This document shows positions 1 to 7,691 of a stretch of DNA of 44,160 nt, piece by piece. The notes below the pieces were generated by a model. That model saw nothing but the letters and a program-made list of their open reading frames with translations, was not told the origin of the DNA and searched no databases. Within the stretch, counting starts at the first letter, position 1. Each line of letters begins with the position of its first letter. The position numbers and the translations under genes were made by a program. Source of the DNA: Hydrogenispora sp. (lineage in GTDB: Bacteria; Bacillota; UBA4882; UBA10575); assembly GCA_012837705.1 (NCBI GenBank), contig DUQQ01000005.1:1-44160 (forward strand). The letters run 5' to 3'.

Positions 1-125
1 ACGGGGAGGTGATCTGCCTGGCCTGCGAACAGCGGCTGGCCCGGTTAGAAGTGGCCGATGAAGATTATCCCCAGTGGCTTGATGGGCTCCGCACCCTCTG
101 GCATAAATGGCTGAAAGGAACGTAA
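1..125 (+). CDS. Sigma-G inhibitor Gin (CsfB-like), C-terminal fragment
   Basis: The frame is open from the window edge (codons from base 3) to TAA at 123-125, giving the last 40 residues of a protein. The fragment has a CxxC (ICLACE) followed by a D-x-D-Y motif and an amphipathic tail, as in the second half of CsfB/Gin, the small zinc-finger protein that inhibits sigma-G (and, in B. subtilis, sigma-E) during sporulation. The location supports this: in B. subtilis csfB lies a few genes upstream of tmk-yaaQ-yaaR-holB-yaaT, the same order as here. The N-terminal CxxC lies outside the window, so the call rests on the C-terminal motif and on synteny. Confidence 0.7.
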   Translation, partial: GEVICLACEQRLARLEVADEDYPQWLDGLRTLWHKWLKGT

Positions 126-128
126 GCG

Positions 129-154
129 ACCTGGTTTCGTACCAGGTTTTTTTA
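129..154 (+). terminator. Intrinsic terminator after gin
   Basis: A perfect 7-bp stem (ACCTGGT/ACCAGGT) with a 5-nt loop is followed by a run of T. It sits 4 nt after the gin stop and separates it from tmk. Confidence 0.85.
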
Positions 155-260
155 TTCGCTTCTGCTTGAAAAAAGGAAGCGGGGCCTTTATGTCGAAAAA
201 AATAGCGAAGGGCGGCCCGTGGATGGGATGATAAATAATCTTGTAAATGAAGGAGTAAGC

Positions 261-929
261 ATGAAACAGGGCATTTTTATAACTTTTGAAGGGATCGACG
301 GGTCTGGGAAGTCCACGCAAGCTCAGATGTTAGCGGCCCGCCTAACGGCGGAGGGCGTCCCCACGCTGATCACCCGGGAGCCGGGCGGGACGGTGCTGGC
401 TGAAAAGATCCGTGATCTACTCCTTTTTGCGGAGGAAGATCCGGCCCCGGAGACTGAGATTTTACTTTACGCCGCGGCGCGGGCACAACACGTTGGCAAA
501 GTGATAAGGCCGGCGCTCGCCCGGGGCGCGGTGGTCATCTGTGAACGTTTTACCGATTCAACCTTGGCCTATCAAGGATTTGCCGCGGGGAACGATCCGG
601 AGCTGATTCGGCAGATGAATACTTTTGCCACCGGCGGCTTGGTCCCCGACCTCACCTTTTTGCTTGATCTCACGCCGGATCAGGGCTGGCGTCGGGTGCA
701 GGAACGGAGCAGCAGGATCGGAACGGACCGGATTGAAGCCAGGGGTCTCTCTTTTCAGGAGAAAGTCCGTCAAGGCTATTTACGGCTGGCGGCCGCCGAG
801 GCCGAGCGGTTTTGTTTGCTCACCGGTTCCGACCGGACAAAGGAGGAAGTTCACCAGCAAATCTGGGTGCGGTTTCTGGAGAAATTCCCCTTCATACCGG
901 TTGGAAGCAAAGGGAAAGGAGGAAAATAA
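261..929 (+). CDS. tmk: Thymidylate kinase
   Basis: Phosphorylates dTMP to dTDP in the cytoplasm, the step shared by de novo and salvage dTTP synthesis. The 222-residue product has the P-loop GIDGSGKST near the N-terminus, the ERFTDST...AYQG substrate motif in the middle, and a lid region with a conserved RIE before a KVRQGY-type helix. An in-frame ATG at 219 exists, but ATG 261 has AAGGAG 5 nt upstream and gives the usual TMPK length, so 261 was chosen. It is the first gene of the tmk-darA-yaaR-holB-ricT cluster, and its stop abuts the darA start. Confidence 0.96.
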   Translation: MKQGIFITFEGIDGSGKSTQAQMLAARLTAEGVPTLITREPGGTVLAEKIRDLLLFAEEDPAPETEILLYAAARAQHVGKVIRPALARGAVVICERFTDSTLAYQGFAAGNDPELIRQMNTFATGGLVPDLTFLLDLTPDQGWRRVQERSSRIGTDRIEARGLSFQEKVRQGYLRLAAAEAERFCLLTGSDRTKEEVHQQIWVRFLEKFPFIPVGSKGKGGK

Positions 930-1259
930 ATGTTACTGCTGATCGCTGTGGTTCAGGATCAGGATGTAAATCGCCTGCTCACTGCTTTACTGGAGAAGGG
1001 ATACCGCGCAACCAAACTGGCCAGCACTGGAGGGTTCCTTCGCCAAGGAAATACCACGTTGTTAATTGGGGTCCAAGAAGAACAGCTTGAAGAGGTCAAT
1101 TCGATTATTAAAGCCGTTTGCCGGACCAGGAAAGGGCTGGTCAGTCCGATGGCGGCGGTGGACCAAACTTTGAATACCTACATTCCGACCCCGGTGGAAG
1201 TCGAAGTCGGTGGGGCGACCGTATTCACCCTGAAAGTTGAATCTTTCGAAAAGATTTAG
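930..1259 (+). CDS. darA: Cyclic-di-AMP receptor DarA (PII-like, YaaQ)
   Basis: Small PII-like cytoplasmic protein, a homotrimer in studied relatives, that binds the second messenger c-di-AMP. The 109 residues match the B. subtilis protein in length and in its conserved blocks: VVQDQD at the start, TKLASTGGFL with GNTTLLIGV in the first half, and PVEVEVGGATVF near the C-terminus. ATG 930 directly follows the tmk TAA, with AAAGGAGG 7 nt upstream, so the two are translationally coupled. Its downstream target is not established in general and cannot be read from the sequence. Confidence 0.95.
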   Translation: MLLLIAVVQDQDVNRLLTALLEKGYRATKLASTGGFLRQGNTTLLIGVQEEQLEEVNSIIKAVCRTRKGLVSPMAAVDQTLNTYIPTPVEVEVGGATVFTLKVESFEKI

Positions 1260-1271
1260 GAGTGAAGAGGA

Positions 1272-1715
1272 ATGCGGATTAAAGGAGTCGGAGCCGAATC
1301 GCCTCCTCCTCTAACCGAGCGGGGCGAATTAAACCCAGAAAACGGGGGTAAAGTGGCGTTTAAGCAGATCCTAAAAACCGCTGGGGAACATGAGGCCGCC
1401 GGCTGGGATCAGCTTTTAAACCGGGTTGATGAAGCCGGTAAAAAACTGTTAAACCAGCCCAGTATGGCGACGCTCCGTTCCTACCGGGCGGCGGTACGCG
1501 ACTTTCTGAAAGAAGCAATCAGCGGTAGTTATCAGATGAAGGGGGAAAGCCGCTGGGACCGGCGGGGCAATCGCCGGGTGTTCTGTGTGGTACAGAAGAT
1601 CAACCAAGCCCTGGAAGAGTTAACAACGGACGTTTTAGAGAAAAACGCCGCATCAATGACGCTGATGGCGAAGATTGATGAGATCCGTGGTTTATTAATT
1701 GATTTATACTACTGA
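1272..1715 (+). CDS. yaaR: YaaR family protein (DUF327)
   Basis: A 147-residue, mostly alpha-helical protein of unknown function that sits between darA and holB in many Bacillota. Length matches B. subtilis YaaR (146). The N-terminal 30 residues are low complexity (Pro/Glu-rich); the rest is charged and helical, with the family's basic stretch around RSYRAAVRDFLKEA and a C-terminal KIDEIRGLLIDLYY. ATG 1272 follows an AGGAGTGAAGAGG stretch that begins at the darA stop. Assignment rests on length, position and these short blocks; no catalytic motif is visible. Confidence 0.85.
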   Translation: MRIKGVGAESPPPLTERGELNPENGGKVAFKQILKTAGEHEAAGWDQLLNRVDEAGKKLLNQPSMATLRSYRAAVRDFLKEAISGSYQMKGESRWDRRGNRRVFCVVQKINQALEELTTDVLEKNAASMTLMAKIDEIRGLLIDLYY

Positions 1716-1744
1716 AGCGTAGTTTTTAAAGAAAGGTTTTTGCG

Positions 1745-1773
1745 TTGTATCCGGAACCGGATTCCGTTACAAT
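1745..1773 (+). promoter_or_regulatory. Sigma-A-type promoter upstream of holB
   Basis: TTGTAT (1745-1750), a 17-bp spacer and TACAAT (1768-1773) lie in the only sizeable gap of the cluster. The element could give holB-ricT a secondary promoter independent of tmk. Confidence 0.5.
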
Positions 1774-1820
1774 ATTAAAGGACCGGTAAGGACAGCCGGA
1801 GAGAACCAAGGAGAATGATT

Positions 1821-2630
1821 GTGACTGAAAAGCTAGCAAACAGGCGTTTTGCCGAACTAGAAAGGATCTTTGCCGGCGGGAAGGCCAGCCATGCCTATCT
1901 GTTTTTGGGACCGCTGAACGCGGAGAATGAAACGGGGATTCGGCGTCTTGCCCAAACCTTGCTTTGCGAGGGGGAACGGGAAAAACCTTGTGGCCGTTGT
2001 CGCACCTGTCGGTTGATGGAACAGGGTAGTCATCCGGATTTCCGTGTACTGGCGCCCGAGGGGGGAAAGATAAAGCTGGAAGAGGTACGACAGCTTTGCT
2101 ATGACGCCCTCCTCAACCCGTATCTTTCCGCGGGCAAAGTTTATTTTTTTCAGCAATTTGAGCTTCTGACCGAAGTGGCGGCAAATGCGTTCTTGAAAAC
2201 ACTGGAGGAACCACCACCGGCGGTTTATTTTCTGGCGCTGGCCGAGGATGAACGGGGTGTTTTGCCCACGATCCGTTCCCGGATGCACCGGGTGCAGCTG
2301 GGCGGTGCTGGTCTGGAGGGCAGTTTTCCCGAAAACAACGGTGTTGATCTCCCGGTGTCCGATCTGGGCGCGCTTTTGCGGCAGGCGGAACAGTTAAGTA
2401 GTACCGACCGGAACCAGGTGGATCTTTATTTACAAGGGCTCCAAGCCCATTTTCGGGCCGCATTATTGGCGGCGGCTGGCGCGGGGACGGCGACGAAAGG
2501 TTTAATTGGGGCAAATGCGGCTGTCCAGCAAGCCCGGGCGTACGTGGCGGCCAACCTTAACCTCCGCCTTTTATTGGAGGATCTTTTTCTGACCCTCTAT
2601 GAAGAGTTGGGAGATGGTCCTCGGCACTAA
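1821..2630 (+). CDS. holB: DNA polymerase III delta' subunit
   Basis: AAA+-fold subunit of the clamp loader that places the beta clamp on primed DNA. The N-terminus has the SHAYLFLGP motif, a four-Cys zinc module (C, then CGRCRTC), and the ANAFLKTLEEPP block. The Walker A loop is degenerate with no GK[TS], as expected of the non-hydrolysing delta', and the SRC motif reads SRM. An in-frame ATG at 1815 is only 1 nt from AAGGAG, whereas GTG 1821 is 7 nt away, so GTG was chosen (269 residues). Divergence is strong after residue ~170, as is normal for this family. Confidence 0.9.
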   Translation: MTEKLANRRFAELERIFAGGKASHAYLFLGPLNAENETGIRRLAQTLLCEGEREKPCGRCRTCRLMEQGSHPDFRVLAPEGGKIKLEEVRQLCYDALLNPYLSAGKVYFFQQFELLTEVAANAFLKTLEEPPPAVYFLALAEDERGVLPTIRSRMHRVQLGGAGLEGSFPENNGVDLPVSDLGALLRQAEQLSSTDRNQVDLYLQGLQAHFRAALLAAAGAGTATKGLIGANAAVQQARAYVAANLNLRLLLEDLFLTLYEELGDGPRH

Positions 2631-2666
2631 AGGTGGGCGAATTTGAGCCGGAAAGGAGGAAGCAGT

Positions 2667-3503
2667 ATGGATGAAGAAAAACAGACGACGGAGAGTTCTC
2701 CGGCGGAATCATATACAGTCGTTGGCGTTCGGTTTAAACGGGCCGGTAAAATCTACTATTTTGACCCGAACAACATGGATTTAAAGGTTGACCAGGAAGT
2801 GATCGTCGAAACGGCACGGGGTATGGAGTACGGCAAGGTAAAGATTGGGCCGAAGGAGGTTCCGGCGAGCGAGATCACACCCCCGTTAAAAAAGGTGATC
2901 CGGGCCGCCAGCGAAAAGGACAAGGCCCAGTACCTTGAGAATAAAGATAAGGAAGCCAACGCCTTTCGGATCTGCCTTGAGAAGATTAAACAACACGGGC
3001 TTGAGATGAAGCTGATTGATGTGGAATATACCTTTGACCGGAACAAAGTAATCTTTTATTTTACGGCGGACGGACGGGTTGACTTCCGCGAACTGGTCAA
3101 GGATCTGGCCTCGGTGTTCCGGACCCGGATTGAGCTCCGCCAGATTGGGGTGCGGGATGAGGCGAAGATGCTTGGCGGGCTAGGCCCCTGTGGGCGCTCG
3201 CTCTGCTGTGCCACCTTTTTAGGGGAGTTTGATCCGGTATCGATCAAAATGGCCAAGGAGCAGAACCTGTCGTTAAACCCCACGAAGATCTCGGGGATCT
3301 GCGGCCGTTTAATGTGTTGTCTTAAGTATGAATCCGAAACTTACCGCGAGAGTAATCAGATGCTCCCCGCGGTGGGCAGTAAGGTGGAATACCAAGGCAA
3401 AGAAGGAACGGTTGTCCAGATCAATATGTTAAAAGAAACACTAGTGATTCAGTTCCCAGAAGGGGAACCCTTTGAGGTACCCCTCGGCGAGGTTAATTTT
3501 TAG
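2667..3503 (+). CDS. ricT: Regulatory iron-sulfur complex subunit RicT (YaaT, PSP1 domain)
   Basis: In Bacillus, RicT forms a complex with RicA (YmcA) and RicF (YlbF) that carries [4Fe-4S] clusters and promotes RNase Y-dependent mRNA processing, affecting competence, biofilm and sporulation. The 278-residue protein has the PSP1 core and the Cys-rich signature GPCGRSLCC followed by GICGRLMCC. ATG 2667 was chosen over the in-frame TTG at 2643 because AAAGGAGGA ends 6 nt before it. It is the last gene of the cluster, closed by a hairpin terminator. Confidence 0.93.
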   Translation: MDEEKQTTESSPAESYTVVGVRFKRAGKIYYFDPNNMDLKVDQEVIVETARGMEYGKVKIGPKEVPASEITPPLKKVIRAASEKDKAQYLENKDKEANAFRICLEKIKQHGLEMKLIDVEYTFDRNKVIFYFTADGRVDFRELVKDLASVFRTRIELRQIGVRDEAKMLGGLGPCGRSLCCATFLGEFDPVSIKMAKEQNLSLNPTKISGICGRLMCCLKYESETYRESNQMLPAVGSKVEYQGKEGTVVQINMLKETLVIQFPEGEPFEVPLGEVNF

Positions 3504-3522
3504 CTAGCCATTGTCGATCAGA

Positions 3523-3549
3523 GAAAACGGATGGTTTCATCCGTTTTTC
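3523..3549 (+). terminator. Intrinsic terminator after ricT
   Basis: A 7-bp core stem ACGGATG/CATCCGT with a GTTT loop, flanked by A and T runs, ends in TTTTTC. Confidence 0.9.
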
Positions 3550-3624
3550 TTTGCTTGGCTTGGCTACACTTCGGTTACACTCAAGTAAAACTTTGTCACA
3601 AGGAGCGCGTGAAGCGAAAACACC

Positions 3625-3657
3625 TTGCATAATTATAAGCTATGAGTTATAATTATG
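3625..3657 (+). promoter_or_regulatory. Sigma-A promoter overlapped by an 11-bp palindrome (possible ArgR operator)
   Basis: TTGCAT (3625-3630), a 17-bp spacer and TATAAT (3648-3653) form a near-consensus promoter. An exact inverted repeat, CATAATTATAA (3628-3638) and TTATAATTATG (3647-3657) with an 8-nt gap, covers the -35 edge and the whole -10. The half-sites resemble the A/T-rich ArgR box (TGMATWWWWATKCA type), most clearly TGCATAATTAT. The downstream genes encode a polar amino-acid transporter and argR is 5 kb away, so ArgR control is a reasonable inference, not a demonstration. Confidence 0.65.
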
Positions 3658-3716
3658 AATACAATTAAGATGAACGCCTTAATACCAGCTATTTCCAAGA
3701 GAGTGGGGGTTTAATC

Positions 3717-4514
3717 ATGAAAAAGAAGCCTTTATTGTATGGCCTAATTATTCTTGGTGTAATTGTTGTGATCGCCCTGGTTGGGATGAATGTTTTCGCG
3801 CCTAAAAAGGAAGTCGGGACCGAGACCAGTGCGGAGGTGCTCGTCGTTGGGTGCGACGCGGCTTTTCCTCCGTTTGAGTATCTAGACGAAGAAACCGGTG
3901 AGTTGCTCGGATTTGACCTTGATCTGATGCGAGCGATCGGTGCCGAATTGGGGATGAAGGTCGAGATTAAGAATGTATCCTGGGACGGGATCATTCCCGG
4001 GCTGCTCAGCGGGAACTACGATGTGATTGCTTCCGGCATGACAATTACGGATGAACGGAAAGAAGTGGTTAACTTCTCTGATCCGTATATCAATGCCGGT
4101 CTGGTCATTGTGACCCGCGCGGGTGATAACAGCATTAAAGGTCCGGAAGATTTAGTCGGCAAACGGTTGGCAGTACAGATTAACACCACCGGTGACTTGG
4201 CTGCCACCGAGATGCAGGCACAAGGGGTGGCGATTGCCTCCATTAAAAGATTTAATCACGCGACTGATCCGTTCTTAGAACTGAAGAACGGTGCCGCCGA
4301 CGCTGTGGTCATGGATCTACCGGTGGCCGGGGCGCAGATAAAAGCCAATCCCGGGCAGTATCAGATCGTCGGTGAAGCCTTTACGACCGAAGAGTATGGC
4401 TTGGCCCTCCGGAAGAGTGACACCGAATTGTTGGCCAAGATTAACCAAGCTTTAAAGACCCTCAAGGCCAACGGAACTTATGATGAGATTTACCACAACT
4501 ACTTTGGTGAATAA
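3717..4514 (+). CDS. Amino-acid ABC transporter substrate-binding protein (SBP family 3)
   Basis: Extracellular receptor that delivers a polar amino acid to the permease/ATPase pair encoded just downstream. The 265-residue protein has an N-terminal hydrophobic segment (about residues 6-28) and then the family-3 fold: CDAAFPPFEY, GFDLDLMRAI, and TITDERKEVVNFSDPY, whose Arg normally binds the substrate alpha-carboxylate. There is no lipobox Cys after the hydrophobic segment, so it is probably held by an uncleaved helix rather than by lipid. Gene order and the upstream palindrome favour an arginine-type (ArtPQM-like) substrate; the exact substrate cannot be read from sequence. Confidence 0.92.
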   Translation: MKKKPLLYGLIILGVIVVIALVGMNVFAPKKEVGTETSAEVLVVGCDAAFPPFEYLDEETGELLGFDLDLMRAIGAELGMKVEIKNVSWDGIIPGLLSGNYDVIASGMTITDERKEVVNFSDPYINAGLVIVTRAGDNSIKGPEDLVGKRLAVQINTTGDLAATEMQAQGVAIASIKRFNHATDPFLELKNGAADAVVMDLPVAGAQIKANPGQYQIVGEAFTTEEYGLALRKSDTELLAKINQALKTLKANGTYDEIYHNYFGE

Positions 4515-4530
4515 TTATGAAAAGGCGAAA

Positions 4531-4555
4531 AGGCAGCCGACGGCTGCTTTTTCGA
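4531..4555 (+). terminator. Intrinsic terminator/attenuator between SBP and permease genes
   Basis: Stem GCAGCC/GGCTGC (extended by A-T pairs) with a 3-nt loop and TTTTT. Inside a transporter operon this placement usually lets more binding protein than permease be made. The remaining gap to 4697 shows no convincing separate promoter. Confidence 0.75.
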
Positions 4556-4697
4556 TTCTAAGAGGAGAAGAGGGTTTTAAATCTTTTCCCTCGTCCTTGT
4601 TGGGATTTTCTGTGTTGACCTGATTATTCTAGAACGACGCAAAAAAGCCTTTGCTGTTGTCGGGGTTGGGGATCGCGCAAATGAAGGAGAGGAAGTT

Positions 4698-5360
4698 ATG
4701 GGTTATAAATGGGATTTAAGTGTAATCGTCCGCTTTTTGCCCGTTCTATTGCAAGGGGCGGCTCTAACCATCCAGCTGACCTGTATAGCGGTGGGGATGG
4801 GGATCTTAATCGGAACATTTGTGGGGATTGGGCGTGTCTCCAAGAACAAACTGATCTTTACTTTAAGTTCGATTTATGTCACATTTATCCGGGGAACGCC
4901 CATGTTGGTCCAGCTCTATTTGGTTTATTTTGGGCTTCCCGCGTATTTTGGTACGATTCCGCCGTTGATGGCGGCGATTATTACCCTGTCGGTCAACAGT
5001 GGAGCCTATGTGGCCGAGATTGTGCGGGCGGGTATCCAGTCGATTGACCGGGGACAGTTGGAAGCGGCCCGTTCGTTAGGGATGACCTATCCCCAAGCCA
5101 TGCGGTATGTGCTGATCCCACAGACTTTTAAACGGATTGTTCCGCCTCTGGGGAATGAGTTTATCGCCCTCCTCAAAGATTCTTCGATTGTTTCCGTGAT
5201 TGCCCTGGAAGAGCTGGTGCGGAAAGGCTCGATGATCGCGGGGCGCACCTTTCGTGCTTTCGAGATCTGGACCGCCGTGGCCCTGCTTTTCTTATTCATG
5301 ACGCTTCCCATCACCCAACTGGTTAATTACGCGGAGAGGAGGCTGAAACAGAATGATTAA
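4698..5360 (+). CDS. Polar amino-acid ABC transporter permease (HisM/ArtQ type)
   Basis: Integral membrane subunit forming the translocation path. The 220 residues contain about five hydrophobic segments and the EAA loop that docks on the ATPase: [17 protein letters not shown] followed by LIPQ and the [12 protein letters not shown] block typical of the His/Glu/Arg permease subfamily. Only one permease gene is present, so it probably works as a homodimer. ATG 4698 has AAGGAGAGG upstream. Its end overlaps the ATPase start by 8 nt. Confidence 0.93.
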   Translation: MGYKWDLSVIVRFLPVLLQGAALTIQLTCIAVGMGILIGTFVGIGRVSKNKLIFTLSSIYVTFIRGTPMLVQLYLVYFGLPAYFGTIPPLMAAIITLSVNSGAYVAEIVRAGIQSIDRGQLEAARSLGMTYPQAMRYVLIPQTFKRIVPPLGNEFIALLKDSSIVSVIALEELVRKGSMIAGRTFRAFEIWTAVALLFLFMTLPITQLVNYAERRLKQND

Positions 5361-6078
5361 GACGGTAGACTTGCAAAAAAGCTTCGGCTCTCTTCGGGTT
5401 TTAAACGGCATTACCAACGAGGTCAAGGATGGTGAAGTCGTCTGTGTGATCGGACCCAGTGGTTCGGGGAAGAGTACCTTTCTACGTTGCCTTAACCTGC
5501 TGGAAATTCCCGACGGGGGTCAGATCTATTTTGACGGTGTTGAAATTACCGATCGGAAGAAGGTTGATATCAACCAAATCCGGGCCGAAATGGGGATGGT
5601 TTTTCAACGGTTCAACCTGTTTCCCCATATGAACGTGGTCGACAACATTTGCCTGGCCCCGCTCAAAGTGCGGAAATGTTCCCGGGAGGAGGCCGAAGCA
5701 AGGGCTTACGACCTGTTACAGAAGGTTGGCTTGAAGGAGAAAGCCTTGTCCTATCCGGACACCCTTTCGGGCGGACAACAACAGCGGGTGGCGATTGCCC
5801 GGGCCTTGGCGATGCAACCAAAAGTGATGCTCTTTGATGAACCGACTTCCGCGCTGGATCCGGAGATGATCAAGGAAGTCTTGGATGTGATGAAGGCTTT
5901 GGCCAAAGACGGGTTGACCATGGTCGTGGTTACCCATGAGATGGGTTTCGCCCGTGAAGTCGCCGACCGGGTGATGTTTATGGATGAGGGGTTGATCATC
6001 GAAGAGAACACTCCGGAACAGCTCTTTAATAACCCGCAAAACGAGCGGACCAAACTCTTCTTAAGTAAGATTCTTTAA
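5353..6078 (+). CDS. Polar amino-acid ABC transporter ATP-binding protein (ArtP/GlnQ type)
   Basis: Cytoplasmic ATPase that powers the adjacent permease. All motifs are present in order: Walker [11 protein letters not shown]-loop [13 protein letters not shown], signature LSGGQQQR, Walker [14 protein letters not shown] and the switch His in VVTHEMGFA. The 241-residue length and the FNLFPH block are typical of the polar amino-acid subfamily; the usual QQFNLF reads QRFNLF here. It overlaps the permease by 8 nt, indicating coupled translation. A strong hairpin closes the unit. Confidence 0.95.
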   Translation: MIKTVDLQKSFGSLRVLNGITNEVKDGEVVCVIGPSGSGKSTFLRCLNLLEIPDGGQIYFDGVEITDRKKVDINQIRAEMGMVFQRFNLFPHMNVVDNICLAPLKVRKCSREEAEARAYDLLQKVGLKEKALSYPDTLSGGQQQRVAIARALAMQPKVMLFDEPTSALDPEMIKEVLDVMKALAKDGLTMVVVTHEMGFAREVADRVMFMDEGLIIEENTPEQLFNNPQNERTKLFLSKIL

Positions 6079-6114
6079 ACCAAACCCGCTCCCATCCCTA
6101 AAAAAGACCAAGTT

Positions 6115-6147
6115 AAAGACCGTTGCCGCGTGCAACGGTCTTTTTTA
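6115..6147. terminator. Bidirectional terminator between convergent units
   Basis: A 12-bp stem (AAAGACCGTTGC / GCAACGGTCTTT) with a 5-nt loop has T runs on both strands: TTTTTT after it on plus and an A-rich flank that is a T tract on minus. It serves the amino-acid transporter (plus) and the flippase gene (minus). Confidence 0.9.
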
Positions 6148-7533
6148 TAGTTTGGGCAGGTGGAAAAATTTACTTTTGAACAAGAAAAACCATTTAGTAT
6201 TGGGCACGACGGTATAAAAGGTTTCCTTTAGCAATAAGCAAAAGAGCAGGGCTTGGCTGATAGTCAGCGCCCAGGCGGCACCCGCCAACCCAAAAGCGGG
6301 TAACGGTACAAAGGCCGCCATGACGCCGGTTTTAATAAAGATCAAAACCAGGGTTGCCCGGAGCAAAAAGACTTGTTTACCGAGGCCTTCCGCCACAGGG
6401 GTTAATAGATTGTTCATGATCATAAAAGGCAGCGCTGGCAGGAGAAAAGGAAGGTAGCGGGTGGCGGCGGTTGTTTCGTAGAGCAACAGGGATAATGGCT
6501 TTGCGAATTTGAGGAGGAGGAAACTCACTCCGAGGGAATACAGGAGTGCCCCCCTTAAAAGCCAACGGAGCTTTTGAAAATAGACCGGAAGATTGTTTTT
6601 GACGGTAGCGCGGGCGGTGGCCGGAAGGATTAAAGTGGAAACCGGGGAAAATAGGATCAGCGGAAAAAGCAGGAGGGGCATCGCCATTTCCCAGTATTCG
6701 CCAAGGTTGTGGGCGATTTGGGTTGGGGTGAGCCCCCCCTTCGTCAATAATTTGGGTAAGAGGATGCTTTCGGCGATACGCGCCAGGGACAAAACTAACT
6801 GCTGGGCCATGAGGGGGAAAGAAGAACACAGTAAGGGTAAGAGTTTTCGCCCGGAGGCCGCTTGGGGTGCCGTGTTGGTCAGGACGGGACGGACACGAGA
6901 GCGGTCATAGAGAAAGAGGGCACCGAGACAAGTTGCTTCGCCCAGCAGATACCCTTTGGCCAGGATTAGGCCGGCTGCTTCCACACTCAGCCGGGGACAG
7001 GGACGGGAGAACAGGAAGAGGAGAATAAAGGTGGTTTCGCCCAGGGTTTCGATGAGGTCGGCAAAGGCCAGTGGGGCAATGCGATCAAGACCATGAAAAT
7101 ATCCCCGGTAGACCAGGCAAAGACAGTGGAGGTTGAGGGCGAGCGCATAATACTTCAGGAGCGGACCAGTACGAAGATCGTTATAAAGCAAGGAACCCAG
7201 CGGCGTAGCAAACAGAAAGAGGAGGCAGGAGACAAGAAAGGCGGTGACGGCCACGAAAGTGAAGACGGTCTTTTTGGATTGTAAAATCCAAGCGGTATTT
7301 TTTTTCGCTTTTTCAATAGCGATTAAACGCACAAAAGCGGTGGGCAATCCCATTGTAATCAGGAGACTTAGCAACCGGTAAAAGGGGAAGATCATGCCCA
7401 GGAGGCCGAAGGGTTCGGCCCCAAAACAACGGAGGAGAAAGAGGCGGTAGATCACCCCGTAGACCCGTAACAACAGACTGGACATAGTAAGGAGTACATA
7501 TTTTCTGCAGTAGGGGTGGAGCTTTGCTTTCAT
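6145..7533 (-). CDS. SpoVB/MurJ-superfamily polysaccharide flippase
   Basis: A 462-residue integral membrane protein of the MOP flippase superfamily, with roughly 12-14 hydrophobic segments and the SpoVB-like opening in which an amphipathic basic start precedes a helix and the GAEPFGLLGMIFPFYRL block. Relatives move lipid-linked oligosaccharides across the membrane; SpoVB acts in spore cortex synthesis. It is distinct from the murJ at 16.9 kb. A GTG at 7566 extends the frame, but ATG 7533 is preceded by AAGGAAGGT at good spacing and was chosen. It is a single minus-strand gene divergent from nadK. The sporulation role is inferred from similarity only. Confidence 0.8.
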   Translation of the reverse strand: MKAKLHPYCRKYVLLTMSSLLLRVYGVIYRLFLLRCFGAEPFGLLGMIFPFYRLLSLLITMGLPTAFVRLIAIEKAKKNTAWILQSKKTVFTFVAVTAFLVSCLLFLFATPLGSLLYNDLRTGPLLKYYALALNLHCLCLVYRGYFHGLDRIAPLAFADLIETLGETTFILLFLFSRPCPRLSVEAAGLILAKGYLLGEATCLGALFLYDRSRVRPVLTNTAPQAASGRKLLPLLCSSFPLMAQQLVLSLARIAESILLPKLLTKGGLTPTQIAHNLGEYWEMAMPLLLFPLILFSPVSTLILPATARATVKNNLPVYFQKLRWLLRGALLYSLGVSFLLLKFAKPLSLLLYETTAATRYLPFLLPALPFMIMNNLLTPVAEGLGKQVFLLRATLVLIFIKTGVMAAFVPLPAFGLAGAAWALTISQALLFCLLLKETFYTVVPNTKWFFLFKSKFFHLPKL

Positions 7534-7691
7534 CTTCTTACCTTCCTTAAAAGCCCCTTTAAGCACGCCTTTCTTTACGGCCGAGGCGGGTGGCTAATGA
7601 TATAAAACTATGACCCTTTGCTCATCTTCATGCAGGATTTCACCGAGATCTAATGAATAAATATAAAGGGACTCAAGAGGACTGAGGTGTA

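Noticed and set aside
2113-2514. Long minus-strand ORFs inside holB, comEC, recN and other genes
   Set aside because: They are shadow frames of high-GC coding sequence with no ribosome-binding sites and no recognisable motifs.
4610-4640. TTGACC as a promoter for the permease gene
   Set aside because: No acceptable -10 lies 16-18 bp downstream.
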